From Clostridia bacterium (lineage in GTDB: Bacteria > Bacillota > Clostridia > Christensenellales > Borkfalkiaceae), in the NCBI GenBank assembly GCA_900770945.1, contig CAAGME010000002.1:38210-102209 (forward strand): a stretch of 64,000 bases of DNA. The letters run 5' to 3'. Positions within the stretch are counted from its first letter, which is position 1, and the number at the start of each line of letters is the position of its first letter. Below, in pieces: positions 1 through 9,189 of the stretch. The notes below the pieces were generated by a model. It searched no databases. It was not told the origin of the DNA and worked only from the letters and a program-made list of their open reading frames with translations. Position numbers and translations under genes: made by a program.

Positions 1-25
1 AAAACGTTTTATAATTCAAAAACCT

Positions 26-54
26 TTGACTTTGATTATAAATTTAATTATAAT
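26..54 (+). promoter_or_regulatory. Sigma-A-type promoter for pheST
   Basis: TTGACT at 26-31 and TATAAT at 49-54, separated by 17 bp, a near-consensus housekeeping promoter. The predicted start near 61 leaves a leader of only about 67 nt before pheS, too short for a T-box riboswitch, which controls this operon in many Firmicutes. Confidence 0.8.
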
Positions 55-72
55 AGTTCTATATATTAAAAG

Positions 73-115
73 GCGATGCGGAAATTTTAACGATTTGCGA
101 CTTTTCCGTAATCGC
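73..115 (+). promoter_or_regulatory. pheST leader hairpin
   Basis: A two-part inverted repeat lies in the short pheST leader: GCGAT (73-77) pairs with ATCGC (111-115), and CGGAAA (79-84) pairs with TTTCCG (103-108). The stem closes four bases before the GAGG ribosome binding site (119-122). Its 5' side contains a four-codon minigene, Met-Arg-Lys-Phe-stop (76-90). No U-run follows, so any control would act on translation rather than termination. The structure is seen in the sequence; a regulatory role is inference. Confidence 0.4.
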
Positions 116-127
116 ACCGAGGAAACT

Positions 128-1147
128 ATGAAAGAAAAAATCCAGTCTTTGCTCGAATCGGCAAAGAAAAAAATCGCTTCGGCGTCGTCGGGAAAATCCT
201 TGGCGGACGTTAAAGTCGAGTACTTAGGTAAAAGCGGACAAGTTACGGGTCTTTTGAAAGGTATGCGCGACGTCGCGCCCGAAGAGAGACCTAAGGTAGG
301 GCAACTTGTGAACGATTTAAGAAAAAAAATCGAAGAATATATCGCTCAGAAAGAATCCGAATTGAAAGACCTCGAAACAAAAGCGAGGTTTGAAGCGGAA
401 ACGGTTGATATTACTATGCCCGCGGCTATCCCGGAAGAGGGTACGCTTCACCCGATAACGCTCGTTAAAAATCAGCTTATCGACGCTTTTGCGGGGCTTG
501 GGTTTAAAATTTACGAAGGACCCGAAATAGAAAGCGATAAAGTCAACTTCCAGATGCTCAATATCCCGGAGGACCACCCCGCGCGCGAAATGCAGGACAC
601 CTTCTACATTACGGACAGTTTTCTTTTGAGAACGCACACTTCCCCGGGACAAGTTCACGTTATGACGAGCGAAAAGCCGCCGATTAAAGTTATGTGTCCC
701 GGCAGAGTTTACCGTTCGGACGACGACGCGACCCACTCGCCGATATTCCATCAGATAGAGGGGCTTGTGGTGGACAAAAACCTTTCTCTTTGCGACCTTA
801 AAGGCTCGCTCGAAGAGATTTTGCGCAAGATTTTCAATTCGGACGTTAAAACGAGGTTGCGCCCGTCGTACTTTCCGTTCACGGAGCCGAGCGTCGAAAT
901 CGACGTCAGCTGCTTCGAATGCGGCGGCAAAGGATGCAAGCTTTGCAAAGGCACGGGCTGGATTGAAGTTTTAGGCGCGGGCATGGTGAACAGAAAGGTC
1001 TTGGAAGGCTGCGGAATAGATCCCGACGTTTACACGGGTTACGCTTTCGGCATAGGGCTTGAAAGAATAGCTATGCTCAAATACCATATTCCCGACATAA
1101 GAATGTTCTTTGACAACGATTTGAGATTCGTTAAGCAGTTCAAGTAA
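128..1147 (+). CDS. pheS: Phenylalanyl-tRNA synthetase alpha subunit
   Basis: Charges tRNA-Phe with phenylalanine as the catalytic subunit of the cytoplasmic alpha2-beta2 enzyme, partnered by the next gene. The 339-residue length is normal. Residues 1-90 look like the tRNA-binding coiled coil. The class II core follows, with RTHTSPGQ (168-175), motif 2 GRVYRSD (192-198) and motif 3 GIGLERIAML near residue 312. A Cys-rich loop (CFECGGKGC) precedes motif 3, as in many bacterial PheS. I chose ATG 128 because GAGG at 119-122 sits just upstream and an in-frame start further upstream would precede the predicted transcription start. It is the first gene of a pheST operon. Confidence 0.97.
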   Translation: MKEKIQSLLESAKKKIASASSGKSLADVKVEYLGKSGQVTGLLKGMRDVAPEERPKVGQLVNDLRKKIEEYIAQKESELKDLETKARFEAETVDITMPAAIPEEGTLHPITLVKNQLIDAFAGLGFKIYEGPEIESDKVNFQMLNIPEDHPAREMQDTFYITDSFLLRTHTSPGQVHVMTSEKPPIKVMCPGRVYRSDDDATHSPIFHQIEGLVVDKNLSLCDLKGSLEEILRKIFNSDVKTRLRPSYFPFTEPSVEIDVSCFECGGKGCKLCKGTGWIEVLGAGMVNRKVLEGCGIDPDVYTGYAFGIGLERIAMLKYHIPDIRMFFDNDLRFVKQFK

Positions 1148-1160
1148 GGAGAAGCTAAAA

Positions 1161-3557
1161 ATGAGATTACCTTTAAGATGGTTAAACGAATACGTATCCA
1201 CGGCATCGGTAACGACGGAACAGCTCAAAAACAAGCTGTTTTCCTGCGGGTTCGAAGTCGAGGAAGTTATAGAAATAAACAAAAACGTTAAGAAAATCGT
1301 TACGTGCAAAATACTCGATAAAGCGCGCCACCCTGCGGCGGACAAGTTGTTTGTCTGTCAGGTTGACGCCGGCAAATACGGGGTTTTACAGATTGTCACG
1401 AATGCGGTGAACGTACAGACGGGCGATATAGTCCCCGTCGCGGTAGATGGTGCCGTGCTTGCGGACGGAACGGTTATTAAGAACGGCAAGTTGCGCGGGG
1501 TCGGCTCGTTCGGTATGTTCTGCGGAGGCGAAGAAATCGGTATAACCGACGAATATTACGACGGCGCAAGCGGTGACTCCGTGCTTATATTCCACGATGA
1601 TTTTCCGCTCGGCGAAGAGGTTGCGGACTTACTCGATATCCGCGACACCGTTTTCGATATTTCCGTTACGGCAAACAGACCGGATTGCCAAAGCGTACTC
1701 GGTATGGCTCGTGAAGTCGCTGCTATTTTGAAACAACCGCTCAAAATGCCCGACACGTCGTTTGAAGGCGAAAAGAGCGTAAAAACGCAAGATAAAATCA
1801 AGGTTTTGGTACAAGATAAGGAACTTTGCCCGAGATACATGGCGGCGTATTGTTACGACATAAAAATCGCGCCGTCGCCCAAGTGGATGCAAAGGCGGCT
1901 TTACCTTATGGGCGTTCGCGCGATAAACAACATAGTCGATATCACGAACTACGTTTTAAACGAAATCGGTCAGCCTATGCACGCGTTCGATTACCGTGAA
2001 CTGCCTGGCGGAGAAATCGTCGTTCGCAGAGCAAAAGAGGGCGAAAAGATAGTGACGCTCGATGAAAAAGAGTTTACTTTAACCGAAAACAACCTCGTAA
2101 TCTGCGATAAGGATAAGCCGTCCGCGCTCGCGGGGATTATGGGCGGAAAAGGAAGCGGAATCAAAGAAGATACCTTAGCCATAGTTTTTGAAAGCGCGAA
2201 GTTTAAGCGCGACAACGTAAGGAGAACCTCGAGAACGCTCAATCAGCGTTCCGATTCTTCCGCAAGATTCGAAAAGGGCGTTGACGACGCTTCGCCCGAA
2301 TTGGGACTTAAACGCGCGCTCGCGCTTATAGAAAGTCTTGGCGCGGGGAAAGTCGCGTCCGGAATAATCGACGAAAACGCGACGACGGGCGAAAAGAAAA
2401 TAATAAAGACATCTACCGAAAAAATCAACAAGCTTTTGGGCATAACCGTCCCCGACGATGTTATGGTTGAAATTCTTGAAAGGCTCGAATTCAAATGCAC
2501 TCTCGAAAACGGCGTTTTAACCGCTCAAGCCCCCGCTTACCGCGAGGACGTGGAGGACTACCCCGACCTTGCCGAAGAGATAATAAGGACTTACGGCTAC
2601 GAACATATCAACTCGACTTTGCTTGAGAAATCGGCTATCACGATGGGCGGAAGAAATGCGGAGCAGATAAAGGAAAACGAAGCGAAAAGATATCTTGCTT
2701 CCGTCGGGTTTGACGAGATAATCACTTATTCTTTCATTTCGCCCAAAGATTATGCGAATTTCGGCTACGAAGTCGATAAATTGAAGCTTATCCGCCTTAA
2801 AAATCCGCTCGGCGAGGACGTAAGCGTTATGCGCACGACACTCTTGCCGTCGGTCGTTGCTGCGGTTGCGAGAAACTTAAACAAGAAAAATCTTTCGGGA
2901 AGAGTTTTTGAGGTCGCCAAAGTTTATCTTGCGGACAAACTTCCGCTCGAAAGCTATCCGACGGAGCAAACCAATCTTTGCGTTGCGCTTTTCGGCGACG
3001 ACGAGAACTTTTTTACGGCAAAAGGAGCAATAGAGGGAACACTCAATCACCTTTGCTTTGAAGGCTCGATTAAATACGAACGCTCGAACCTTGCTTTCTT
3101 GCACCCGACGCGCGGCGCGGATATTATTATAAACGGCGAAACGCTCGGTTACGTCGGCGAACTTAACCCGATTACAGCCGAAAAACTCGGTATCGAGAAG
3201 CGGGTGTACGTTGCGGAAATCAACTATCAAAAGGCTTTTAAATACTTTACGAGAATGTACACCGTAAAAGCTTTCTCCAAGTTTCCGTCGGTCGAAAGAG
3301 ATATCGCGCTTTCCTGTCCTTTAACGCTCACGAACGGCGAAATTATGGATGCGATAAATTCCGCAAAGATAAAAACGCTTGTAGATTGCAAGCTTTTCGA
3401 CGTTTACACGGGTGAAAGGATAATGAAAGGCACGAAGAGTATGGCGTACAGGCTTACATTCTCGTCAATGGAAAAAACGCTTGACGATGAAGAAATAGAA
3501 CGCTATATGAGAAAAATTCTTGCGCGGCTTAACGAAATCGGCGCGCAGATCAGATAA
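1161..3557 (+). CDS. pheT: Phenylalanyl-tRNA synthetase beta subunit
   Basis: The editing and tRNA-binding subunit of phenylalanyl-tRNA synthetase, which hydrolyses mischarged Tyr-tRNA-Phe in this family. At 798 residues it has the full bacterial layout: an N-terminal EMAP-type tRNA-binding domain, the B3/B4 editing region (NRPDCQSVLGMAREV), the B5 domain, a catalytic-like core, and a C-terminal ferredoxin-fold anticodon-binding domain beginning around FPSVERDIAL. It starts 13 bases after pheS with AAGGAG ten bases upstream of ATG, so the two are co-translated from one transcript. A hairpin with a short T-run follows its stop. Confidence 0.97.
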   Translation: MRLPLRWLNEYVSTASVTTEQLKNKLFSCGFEVEEVIEINKNVKKIVTCKILDKARHPAADKLFVCQVDAGKYGVLQIVTNAVNVQTGDIVPVAVDGAVLADGTVIKNGKLRGVGSFGMFCGGEEIGITDEYYDGASGDSVLIFHDDFPLGEEVADLLDIRDTVFDISVTANRPDCQSVLGMAREVAAILKQPLKMPDTSFEGEKSVKTQDKIKVLVQDKELCPRYMAAYCYDIKIAPSPKWMQRRLYLMGVRAINNIVDITNYVLNEIGQPMHAFDYRELPGGEIVVRRAKEGEKIVTLDEKEFTLTENNLVICDKDKPSALAGIMGGKGSGIKEDTLAIVFESAKFKRDNVRRTSRTLNQRSDSSARFEKGVDDASPELGLKRALALIESLGAGKVASGIIDENATTGEKKIIKTSTEKINKLLGITVPDDVMVEILERLEFKCTLENGVLTAQAPAYREDVEDYPDLAEEIIRTYGYEHINSTLLEKSAITMGGRNAEQIKENEAKRYLASVGFDEIITYSFISPKDYANFGYEVDKLKLIRLKNPLGEDVSVMRTTLLPSVVAAVARNLNKKNLSGRVFEVAKVYLADKLPLESYPTEQTNLCVALFGDDENFFTAKGAIEGTLNHLCFEGSIKYERSNLAFLHPTRGADIIINGETLGYVGELNPITAEKLGIEKRVYVAEINYQKAFKYFTRMYTVKAFSKFPSVERDIALSCPLTLTNGEIMDAINSAKIKTLVDCKLFDVYTGERIMKGTKSMAYRLTFSSMEKTLDDEEIERYMRKILARLNEIGAQIR

Positions 3558-3574
3558 TTTGTTTCAACGACTTT

Positions 3575-3602
3575 AAGCGCGCACTTTTACCTGCGCGCTT
3601 TT
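3575..3602 (+). terminator. Probable intrinsic terminator after pheT
   Basis: Perfect 9-bp stem AAGCGCGCA (3575-3583) and TGCGCGCTT (3592-3600) with an 8-nt loop. The T-run is short, so readthrough into mutS2 is plausible. Confidence 0.6.
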
Positions 3603-3634
3603 AAGAGGCAAAACTGTTTAACGGAGTTACGACA

Positions 3635-6001
3635 TTGAAAGAAAGGTTCCTTTTATCGCTCGAATACGATAAAGTTTTGAATATTTTAAGCGGATTTGCG
3701 GCTTTGAAAGGTACGAAGCGGCAAATTTTGAGCTACGTTCCGAGCGGAAAAAGGGAGGATGCGGAGCTGCTTTTAAGAAAGACCGGCGAAGCGTACAAGC
3801 TTTTGTTTACTTACGGCGTGGGCGGGATAGAATACTACGACGAACCGGGCGACGAGCTTGAAAGAGCTTCGAAGGGTTCGTCGCTTACTCTTGCGGAACT
3901 TTTGCGTGTTGCAAGGCTTTTAAAAAGCGCGAGGATAATCAAAAACGCTTTTACGTCCGTAAACGACGAAGAAATAACGCTTTTACCCGCGATTGCCAAC
4001 TGTATTTATTGCGACCAATATATCGAACAAGAAATTTTCGAAAAGATACTTTCGGAAGACAAAGTTGCCGATAACGCTTCGGTTAAGCTTTCGGAGATAC
4101 GAAAAAACATAAAACGCTTAAACGAGCAGATTCGAGCCGCTCTCGGCAATATTATAAAGGATTCGTCTAAGTATCTTCAAGACAACATCGTCACGATGCG
4201 TGGGGACAGGTACGTCGTACCCGTGAAAAACGAATACCGAAGCCGTGTTAAAGGCTTTGTCCACGACCAGTCGGCGACGGGGTCCACGGTGTTTATAGAG
4301 CCTGTGGAAGTGCTTGAATTAAACAATCGCTTGCGTTCGGCTACGATTGAAGAACAGCTTGAAATAGAAGAAATCATCAGGGATTTGTCGCATAAAGTCG
4401 GGCTTATCGCCGACAGACTTTATTACGACGGAGAACTTTGCGAAGAACTCGACGAGTTTTGCGCCCGAGCCGAATATGCGCAAAAGATAAAGGGCGTGAA
4501 GCCGATCGTGAACGACAAAGGGATAATCGATATAAGAATGGGCAGACACCCGCTTATAGACGCTAAAAAAGTCGTTCCCGTAACGCTTAAATTCGGCGAT
4601 GACTGCAATTATTTGCTAATAACCGGTCCTAACACGGGCGGCAAAACGGTAACGCTTAAAATGGTAGGGCTGTTTTCACTGATGGCGATGAGCGGAATGT
4701 ACTTGCCTGCCGCGCCCGATACGCGCGTTTCCGTGTTCGACGAGGTTTTTTGCGACGTAGGTGACGAACAGAGTATAGAACAGAACTTGTCTACATTCTC
4801 GTCACACATAAAAAATATAGTCGAAATTACTTCGGAGGCTAATTCGAAAAGTCTTGTTTTAATCGATGAAATAGGCGCGGGAACCGACCCGGACGAGGGG
4901 GCGGCGTTAGCGCAAGCCGTGCTTGAAAAACTTTTGGACGAAAGGTCTTACGGGATAATAACCACGCACTATTCGCGGCTTAAAGAATACGCGTACACCG
5001 ATAAGCGCATAAAAAACGCAAGCATGGAGTTTGACCCCGTGACTTTTGCGCCGCTTTACAGAATCAACGTGGGTGCGCCGGGTAGCTCGAACGCGCTTGA
5101 AATCGCAAAAAGGCTCGGGCTTGACGAGGATATTTGCAAAAACGCCGTCGAGCTTTTAAGCGATGATAAGGTGTCTTTTGAACAAGTTCTTAGGGAAGCC
5201 GAAAAGACAAGGCAGAAAGCGAAAGAAGAGCTTGACGAGCTTGAAAAAATTAAAGCCGAAACGGTTGAAGAACGCGATAAGGTCGTGGCGGAACGCGAAA
5301 AACTTTCTCTCGAAAGGCAAAGGCTTTTTGAAAAGGCGAAAGCGGAATCCAGAAGGGTCGTAAGCGAAAAGCTGTTGGAAGCGGAGGAACTTGTCGATAA
5401 GATTAAGGAAATTTTAGACAAAGACGAAATATCGAGCGGCGACATTATAACGGCAAGAACGCTCAAAAACAAACTCGAAGAGAAAAAGTACAATCTCGAA
5501 GAAAAGGAAACTTTCGAAACGACGGATAATAGACTTACGATTGACGACGCTAAGCCGGGCGTTAAAGTCTATATTCCGAGCATGAATGCGATAGGCGACA
5601 TAACGACTTTGCCGAACAAAAAAGGCGAAGTTCAGGTCGCCGTCGGGGCGATGCGGCTTGACGTTAAAGTAAAGGAATTGTTTTTTGCGGCTAAAAGTAA
5701 AAGCAAAGAAAAGACGAAAAAACAAACCGTGCAAGTAACGCGCGACATAAACACCGACTTTAAAAAGGAAATTAACGTGGTGGGCAAAAGACGTGAAGAA
5801 GCGTTGGACGAAGTAACGCGATTTATAGACTCCGCCGTTCTGTCGGGAGCGAGCGAGGTAAAAATTATTCACGGCGTGGGACAGAGCATTTTAAGAAATT
5901 CCGTCAAGGAATTGCTTAAGGGCGATAAGCGAATAAAGTCGATAAGACCGGGAGACTATTCCGAGGGCGGAATAGGCGTTACGGTGGCTGAATTAAAGTA
6001 A
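3635..6001 (+). CDS. mutS2: MutS2 family ATPase with Smr domain
   Basis: A MutS homologue without the mismatch-recognition domain. In Firmicutes MutS2 has been linked to suppression of recombination and to rescue of collided ribosomes. The 788-residue protein shows Walker A TGPNTGGKT, the MutS ATPase motif DEIGAGTDPDEGAA, a long charged coiled coil (roughly residues 510-630) and a C-terminal Smr domain ending in IIHGVGQSILR. The usual D-x-R-G of the Smr domain reads INVVGKRREEA here, so the Asp and Arg are not conserved. The start is TTG 3635, with CGGAG eight bases upstream; no ATG nearby gives a better start. A dispersed-repeat copy begins directly after its stop codon. Confidence 0.95.
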   Translation: MKERFLLSLEYDKVLNILSGFAALKGTKRQILSYVPSGKREDAELLLRKTGEAYKLLFTYGVGGIEYYDEPGDELERASKGSSLTLAELLRVARLLKSARIIKNAFTSVNDEEITLLPAIANCIYCDQYIEQEIFEKILSEDKVADNASVKLSEIRKNIKRLNEQIRAALGNIIKDSSKYLQDNIVTMRGDRYVVPVKNEYRSRVKGFVHDQSATGSTVFIEPVEVLELNNRLRSATIEEQLEIEEIIRDLSHKVGLIADRLYYDGELCEELDEFCARAEYAQKIKGVKPIVNDKGIIDIRMGRHPLIDAKKVVPVTLKFGDDCNYLLITGPNTGGKTVTLKMVGLFSLMAMSGMYLPAAPDTRVSVFDEVFCDVGDEQSIEQNLSTFSSHIKNIVEITSEANSKSLVLIDEIGAGTDPDEGAALAQAVLEKLLDERSYGIITTHYSRLKEYAYTDKRIKNASMEFDPVTFAPLYRINVGAPGSSNALEIAKRLGLDEDICKNAVELLSDDKVSFEQVLREAEKTRQKAKEELDELEKIKAETVEERDKVVAEREKLSLERQRLFEKAKAESRRVVSEKLLEAEELVDKIKEILDKDEISSGDIITARTLKNKLEEKKYNLEEKETFETTDNRLTIDDAKPGVKVYIPSMNAIGDITTLPNKKGEVQVAVGAMRLDVKVKELFFAAKSKSKEKTKKQTVQVTRDINTDFKKEINVVGKRREEALDEVTRFIDSAVLSGASEVKIIHGVGQSILRNSVKELLKGDKRIKSIRPGDYSEGGIGVTVAELK

Positions 6002-6030
6002 TTACGCGTGACGTAAAAACTTTTAAAATC
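6002..6030 (+). repeat. Dispersed TTACG-N5-CGTAA element, copy 1
   Basis: Starts on the base after the mutS2 stop. The half-sites TTACG and CGTAA flank the spacer CGTGA, then comes AAACTTTTAAAATC. It shares 32 of 36 aligned bases with the copy at 15909 when extended through CTTATA. A TATAAA at 6034-6039 follows it, so it could overlap the promoter region of the desulfurase-thiI operon. Confidence 0.7.
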
Positions 6031-6061
6031 GCTTATAAATAAAGGAATTATTAAAATTATT

Positions 6062-7183
6062 ATGAATAAAATATATCTTGACAACGCGGCGACGACTAAG
6101 CCGGATAGAGAGATTGCGGAAAGGGATTTGAAACTTTTATGCGACTGTTTTTACAATCCGTCCGCTCTATACAAAGGCGGAATGGAAGCGAAGAAAATCC
6201 TTGAAAATTCAAGGGAAGTTTTCTTGAAGGTTTTCAAAGGAAAGAAGATTATTTTTACTTCTTGCGGAACGGAAGCGGACGATACAGCCATATTTTCTTT
6301 TTTCAAGCGCGGCAACGCCGTGACGACGCTAAGCGAACATTCGGCTGTTTTTAAAACGTTTGAAGCTTTGAGGCAAAAGGGTTTTGACGTACGATACGCC
6401 GAGCTTAAAGAGGGCGGAGCCGTTGACGAAAACGACCTTTTAAGTAAGGTTGACAAAAACACTACTTTCGTAAGCGTTGTTCACGTCAACAACGAAACGG
6501 GCGCGATAAACGATATCGCTTCTATCGCAAAAAAAGTTAAGGCTATCGCGCCGAAAGCTATTTTTCATAGCGACGGCGTGCAAGCTCTTTGCAAAACTAC
6601 GCAGAGAATCGGTGACGAAATCGACCTTTACTCGGTGTCGGCACACAAGATAAAGGCGTTGAAGGGCGTGGGCGCGCTTTTATACAACGAAAAGCTTCAC
6701 GTTGCGCCGTACATTATCGGCGGAGGACAAGAAGGCGGGCTGAGAAGCGGCACCGAAAATTTGTTCGGAATAAAGGTTTTTGCCGACGCGTTCGAAAAAT
6801 ACTATCCGCTCCGCGAAGAAAACCGCGAAAAAACGGTTAAGTTAAAAGAGCTTTTCTTGTCTGAAATCGATAAAACGTATTTTAAAGTCATTTCGCCCGA
6901 AAACGGCTCGCCGTACGTTATTTCGCTTTCCGCGGTAGGCGTTCGGGGCGCGGTTTTGCAAAACATGGCGGACGACGAGGGAGTAATAATCGGCACGGGT
7001 TCGGCATGTAACTCAAAGTCCCCGCACTCGCGCGTGCTTTCTTCGTTTATAACAGACAAAAAGGTGCTTGACGGCGCGATAAGAGTAAGTTTTTCTTTTG
7101 ACACGAAAGAGGAAGATGTTTTGACGGCAGTCGATATTTTAAACAAAAAAGCCAAGGAATTATACGGAAAAATCAACTTATGA
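6062..7183 (+). CDS. Cysteine desulfurase (NifS/IscS family), thiI partner
   Basis: A PLP-dependent enzyme that converts cysteine to alanine and passes persulfide sulfur to an acceptor. The 373 residues show the N-terminal IYLDNAATT signature, the PLP-binding Lys196 in SAHK, and the catalytic Cys316 in GTGSACNS. Its stop overlaps the start of thiI (ATGA), so the likely acceptor is ThiI and the likely product 4-thiouridine in tRNA, as with the Bacillus NifZ-ThiI pair. AAAGGA lies about 13 bases upstream of ATG. A general role in Fe-S assembly cannot be excluded, but no iscU or sufU is adjacent. Confidence 0.93.
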   Translation: MNKIYLDNAATTKPDREIAERDLKLLCDCFYNPSALYKGGMEAKKILENSREVFLKVFKGKKIIFTSCGTEADDTAIFSFFKRGNAVTTLSEHSAVFKTFEALRQKGFDVRYAELKEGGAVDENDLLSKVDKNTTFVSVVHVNNETGAINDIASIAKKVKAIAPKAIFHSDGVQALCKTTQRIGDEIDLYSVSAHKIKALKGVGALLYNEKLHVAPYIIGGGQEGGLRSGTENLFGIKVFADAFEKYYPLREENREKTVKLKELFLSEIDKTYFKVISPENGSPYVISLSAVGVRGAVLQNMADDEGVIIGTGSACNSKSPHSRVLSSFITDKKVLDGAIRVSFSFDTKEEDVLTAVDILNKKAKELYGKINL

Positions 7184-8334
7184 AGAAAATAATCATCGTT
7201 CGCTATTGCGAAATTCACTTAAAAGGCAAAAACAGAGGTTTTTTTGAAAGACTTTTACAAGAAAACGTACAGAAAGCGTTGACGGACATTCCGCACTCGA
7301 TGCGAATACTCAACGCAAGATACTTAATTGAAAACTTCAACGAGGACGACTATGCGGAGATTGAAAAGAAGCTTTTAAAGGTGCCGGGGATACATTCCTT
7401 TTCGCCGGCGTACGTCGTTAAAAGCGACCTTGACGAGATAACGGAGTGCGTAAAGTACCTTTGCGACGGCAAAGTAGGGGAGTTTAAAGTCGAAACGAAC
7501 AGAGCGGACAAAACATTCCCGATGACTTCCGTGCAAGTTTCGTGCGAACTCGGCGGCAGATTGCTTGATTTTAATCCGAATCTTACGGTAAACGTCGTTA
7601 ATCCTCAGTTTGTGGTGAGCGTCGATATGCGCGAAAGCGGCGAAACGCTTATTTACACGGACGTGGTGAAAGGTATAGGCGGGCTTCCGACGGGTTCGTC
7701 CGGTAAAGGCGTACTTATGCTTTCGGGCGGAATCGACAGCCCCGTTGCCGGGTTTATGCTTGCGCGGCGCGGAATGCGGCTCGACGCGGTGCATTTTCAT
7801 TCCTACCCATATACGAGCGAAGCCGCAAAGGAAAAGGTGGAAACGTTATGTAAAATGGTTTCCGAATATGCGGGCAGCATGAATCTTTACGTCGTGAAAT
7901 TCACGCATATTCAGGAAGAAATTCACGAAAAATGCCCCGAAGAACTTATGATAACGATGATGCGCAGACTTATGATGCGCATTACGGAAAAAATCGCTTC
8001 TTCTCACGGCGGACAGGCGATAATAACGGGCGAAAGCTTAGGTCAGGTTGCAAGCCAGACGATAGAGAGCATTACAAGCTCGAATTCGGTTGTAAAAATG
8101 CCCGTTTTGCGCCCCTTGATCGCGCTCGACAAGCTTGAAATTATTGAAATCGCAAACAAAATCGGCACTTACGACACTTCGATTTTGCCGTACGAAGATT
8201 GCTGTACGGTATTCTTGCCGAAGTTCCCCGCGATTAAGCCCAAAATGGAAACGATATTAAAAGCCGAATCGGCACTCGACGTGGAAACGCTTGTAAACGA
8301 GGCTGTCGAAAACCTTGAGGTAATAAAGTATTAA
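7180..8334 (+). CDS. thiI: tRNA 4-thiouridine synthetase ThiI
   Basis: Adenylates uridine-8 of tRNA and inserts sulfur to make 4-thiouridine; in some bacteria it also feeds thiamine thiazole synthesis. The 384-residue form has an N-terminal ferredoxin-like region, a THUMP domain (about 60-165) and the PP-loop ATPase motif SGGIDS (182-188 region). A Cys pair at 341-342 (YEDCC) lies where the sulfur-handling Cys of other ThiI proteins is found. It ends there and lacks the C-terminal rhodanese domain of enterobacterial ThiI, as is usual in Firmicutes, so sulfur probably comes directly from the overlapping upstream cysteine desulfurase. Confidence 0.95.
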   Translation: MKKIIIVRYCEIHLKGKNRGFFERLLQENVQKALTDIPHSMRILNARYLIENFNEDDYAEIEKKLLKVPGIHSFSPAYVVKSDLDEITECVKYLCDGKVGEFKVETNRADKTFPMTSVQVSCELGGRLLDFNPNLTVNVVNPQFVVSVDMRESGETLIYTDVVKGIGGLPTGSSGKGVLMLSGGIDSPVAGFMLARRGMRLDAVHFHSYPYTSEAAKEKVETLCKMVSEYAGSMNLYVVKFTHIQEEIHEKCPEELMITMMRRLMMRITEKIASSHGGQAIITGESLGQVASQTIESITSSNSVVKMPVLRPLIALDKLEIIEIANKIGTYDTSILPYEDCCTVFLPKFPAIKPKMETILKAESALDVETLVNEAVENLEVIKY

Positions 8335-8340
8335 GTTGTT

Positions 8341-9189
8341 ATGGAAAAAAGAATTTTAACGATACAAGATATATCGTGCGTGGGGCAATGCTCGCTCACG
8401 GTGGCGTTGCCGATAATTTCCGCTTGCGGAATCGAAACGGCAATACTTCCAACAGCCGTTTTGTCTACTCATACGGCGGGTTTTAAAGGATTCACGGTGT
8501 TGCCGTTGACGGACGAATTTCCGAAAATCGCGGAGCATTGGAAAAAAGAAAATATCGCCTTCGATTTCGTTTACACCGGTTATATTTTAAAGGACCAAAT
8601 GCAAATCGTTGACAAAATCATAAAAGAGTTCAATAAGGGATTAAAAATAATCGACCCCGTTATGGCGGACAACGGAGAATTTTATTACGGATTCGATGAG
8701 AATTTTGCGGCGGAAATGGCGAATTTGTGTAAAGGTGCGGACGTTATTTTGCCTAATCTCACGGAAGCGGCGTTTCTGCTCGGAGAAAAGCCCGTTTTAT
8801 GCGGTTACGACAAAGCATACGTCGAGGGGCTTTTAGAAAGGCTTTACAAAAAGCTAAAAATAAAAGAAATCGTTCTTACGGGCGTTTCATACGATAAAGA
8901 TAAGCTCGGGGTTGCATTTTTTGACGGAAAGACCGTAAAATATTATTTTTCCGAAAGGATAAAACGTAACTTTCACGGCACGGGCGATATATATTCAAGC
9001 GCGTTTACGGGAGCGTTATTGAGCGGGTTAAGCGTGTTTGATTCTGCAAAAATCGCAGTGGATTTTACGGTCGATTCCATGAAAAGAACGCTTGACTTTG
9101 CCGAGAAGCACGGATACGGCGTTTTCTTCGAGCAAGCGTTACCCGGACTTATAAATCAAATAAAAACAAGAAAAGGAGCCAAGCAATGA
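8341..9189 (+). CDS. pdxK: Pyridoxamine/pyridoxal kinase (ribokinase-like)
   Basis: Phosphorylates B6 vitamers (pyridoxal, pyridoxamine or pyridoxine), giving the PLP cofactor or its precursor. The 282-residue protein begins with the family signature ILTIQDISCVGQCSL and carries the C-terminal anion-hole motif HGTGDIYSSAF with the catalytic Asp. It overlaps the next gene by four bases (ATGA) and follows thiI by six. Its place behind a PLP-dependent desulfurase may be meaningful, but that link is inference. The ribosome binding site is weak, so expression may rely on coupling to thiI. ThiD-type hydroxymethylpyrimidine kinases are related but match the N-terminus less well. Confidence 0.88.
   Translation: MEKRILTIQDISCVGQCSLTVALPIISACGIETAILPTAVLSTHTAGFKGFTVLPLTDEFPKIAEHWKKENIAFDFVYTGYILKDQMQIVDKIIKEFNKGLKIIDPVMADNGEFYYGFDENFAAEMANLCKGADVILPNLTEAAFLLGEKPVLCGYDKAYVEGLLERLYKKLKIKEIVLTGVSYDKDKLGVAFFDGKTVKYYFSERIKRNFHGTGDIYSSAFTGALLSGLSVFDSAKIAVDFTVDSMKRTLDFAEKHGYGVFFEQALPGLINQIKTRKGAKQ

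Noticed and set aside
26..127. N-terminal extension of PheS from the first in-frame start
   Set aside because: It would begin within the promoter -35 box, before the transcription start, and makes PheS longer than the family.
1..127. T-box riboswitch upstream of pheST
   Set aside because: The leader is too short and lacks a specifier stem or terminator/antiterminator pair.
3910..3990. TTACG and CGTAA close together in mutS2
   Set aside because: The spacing is 2 nt instead of 5 and the A/T tail is missing, so it is not counted as a dispersed-element copy.
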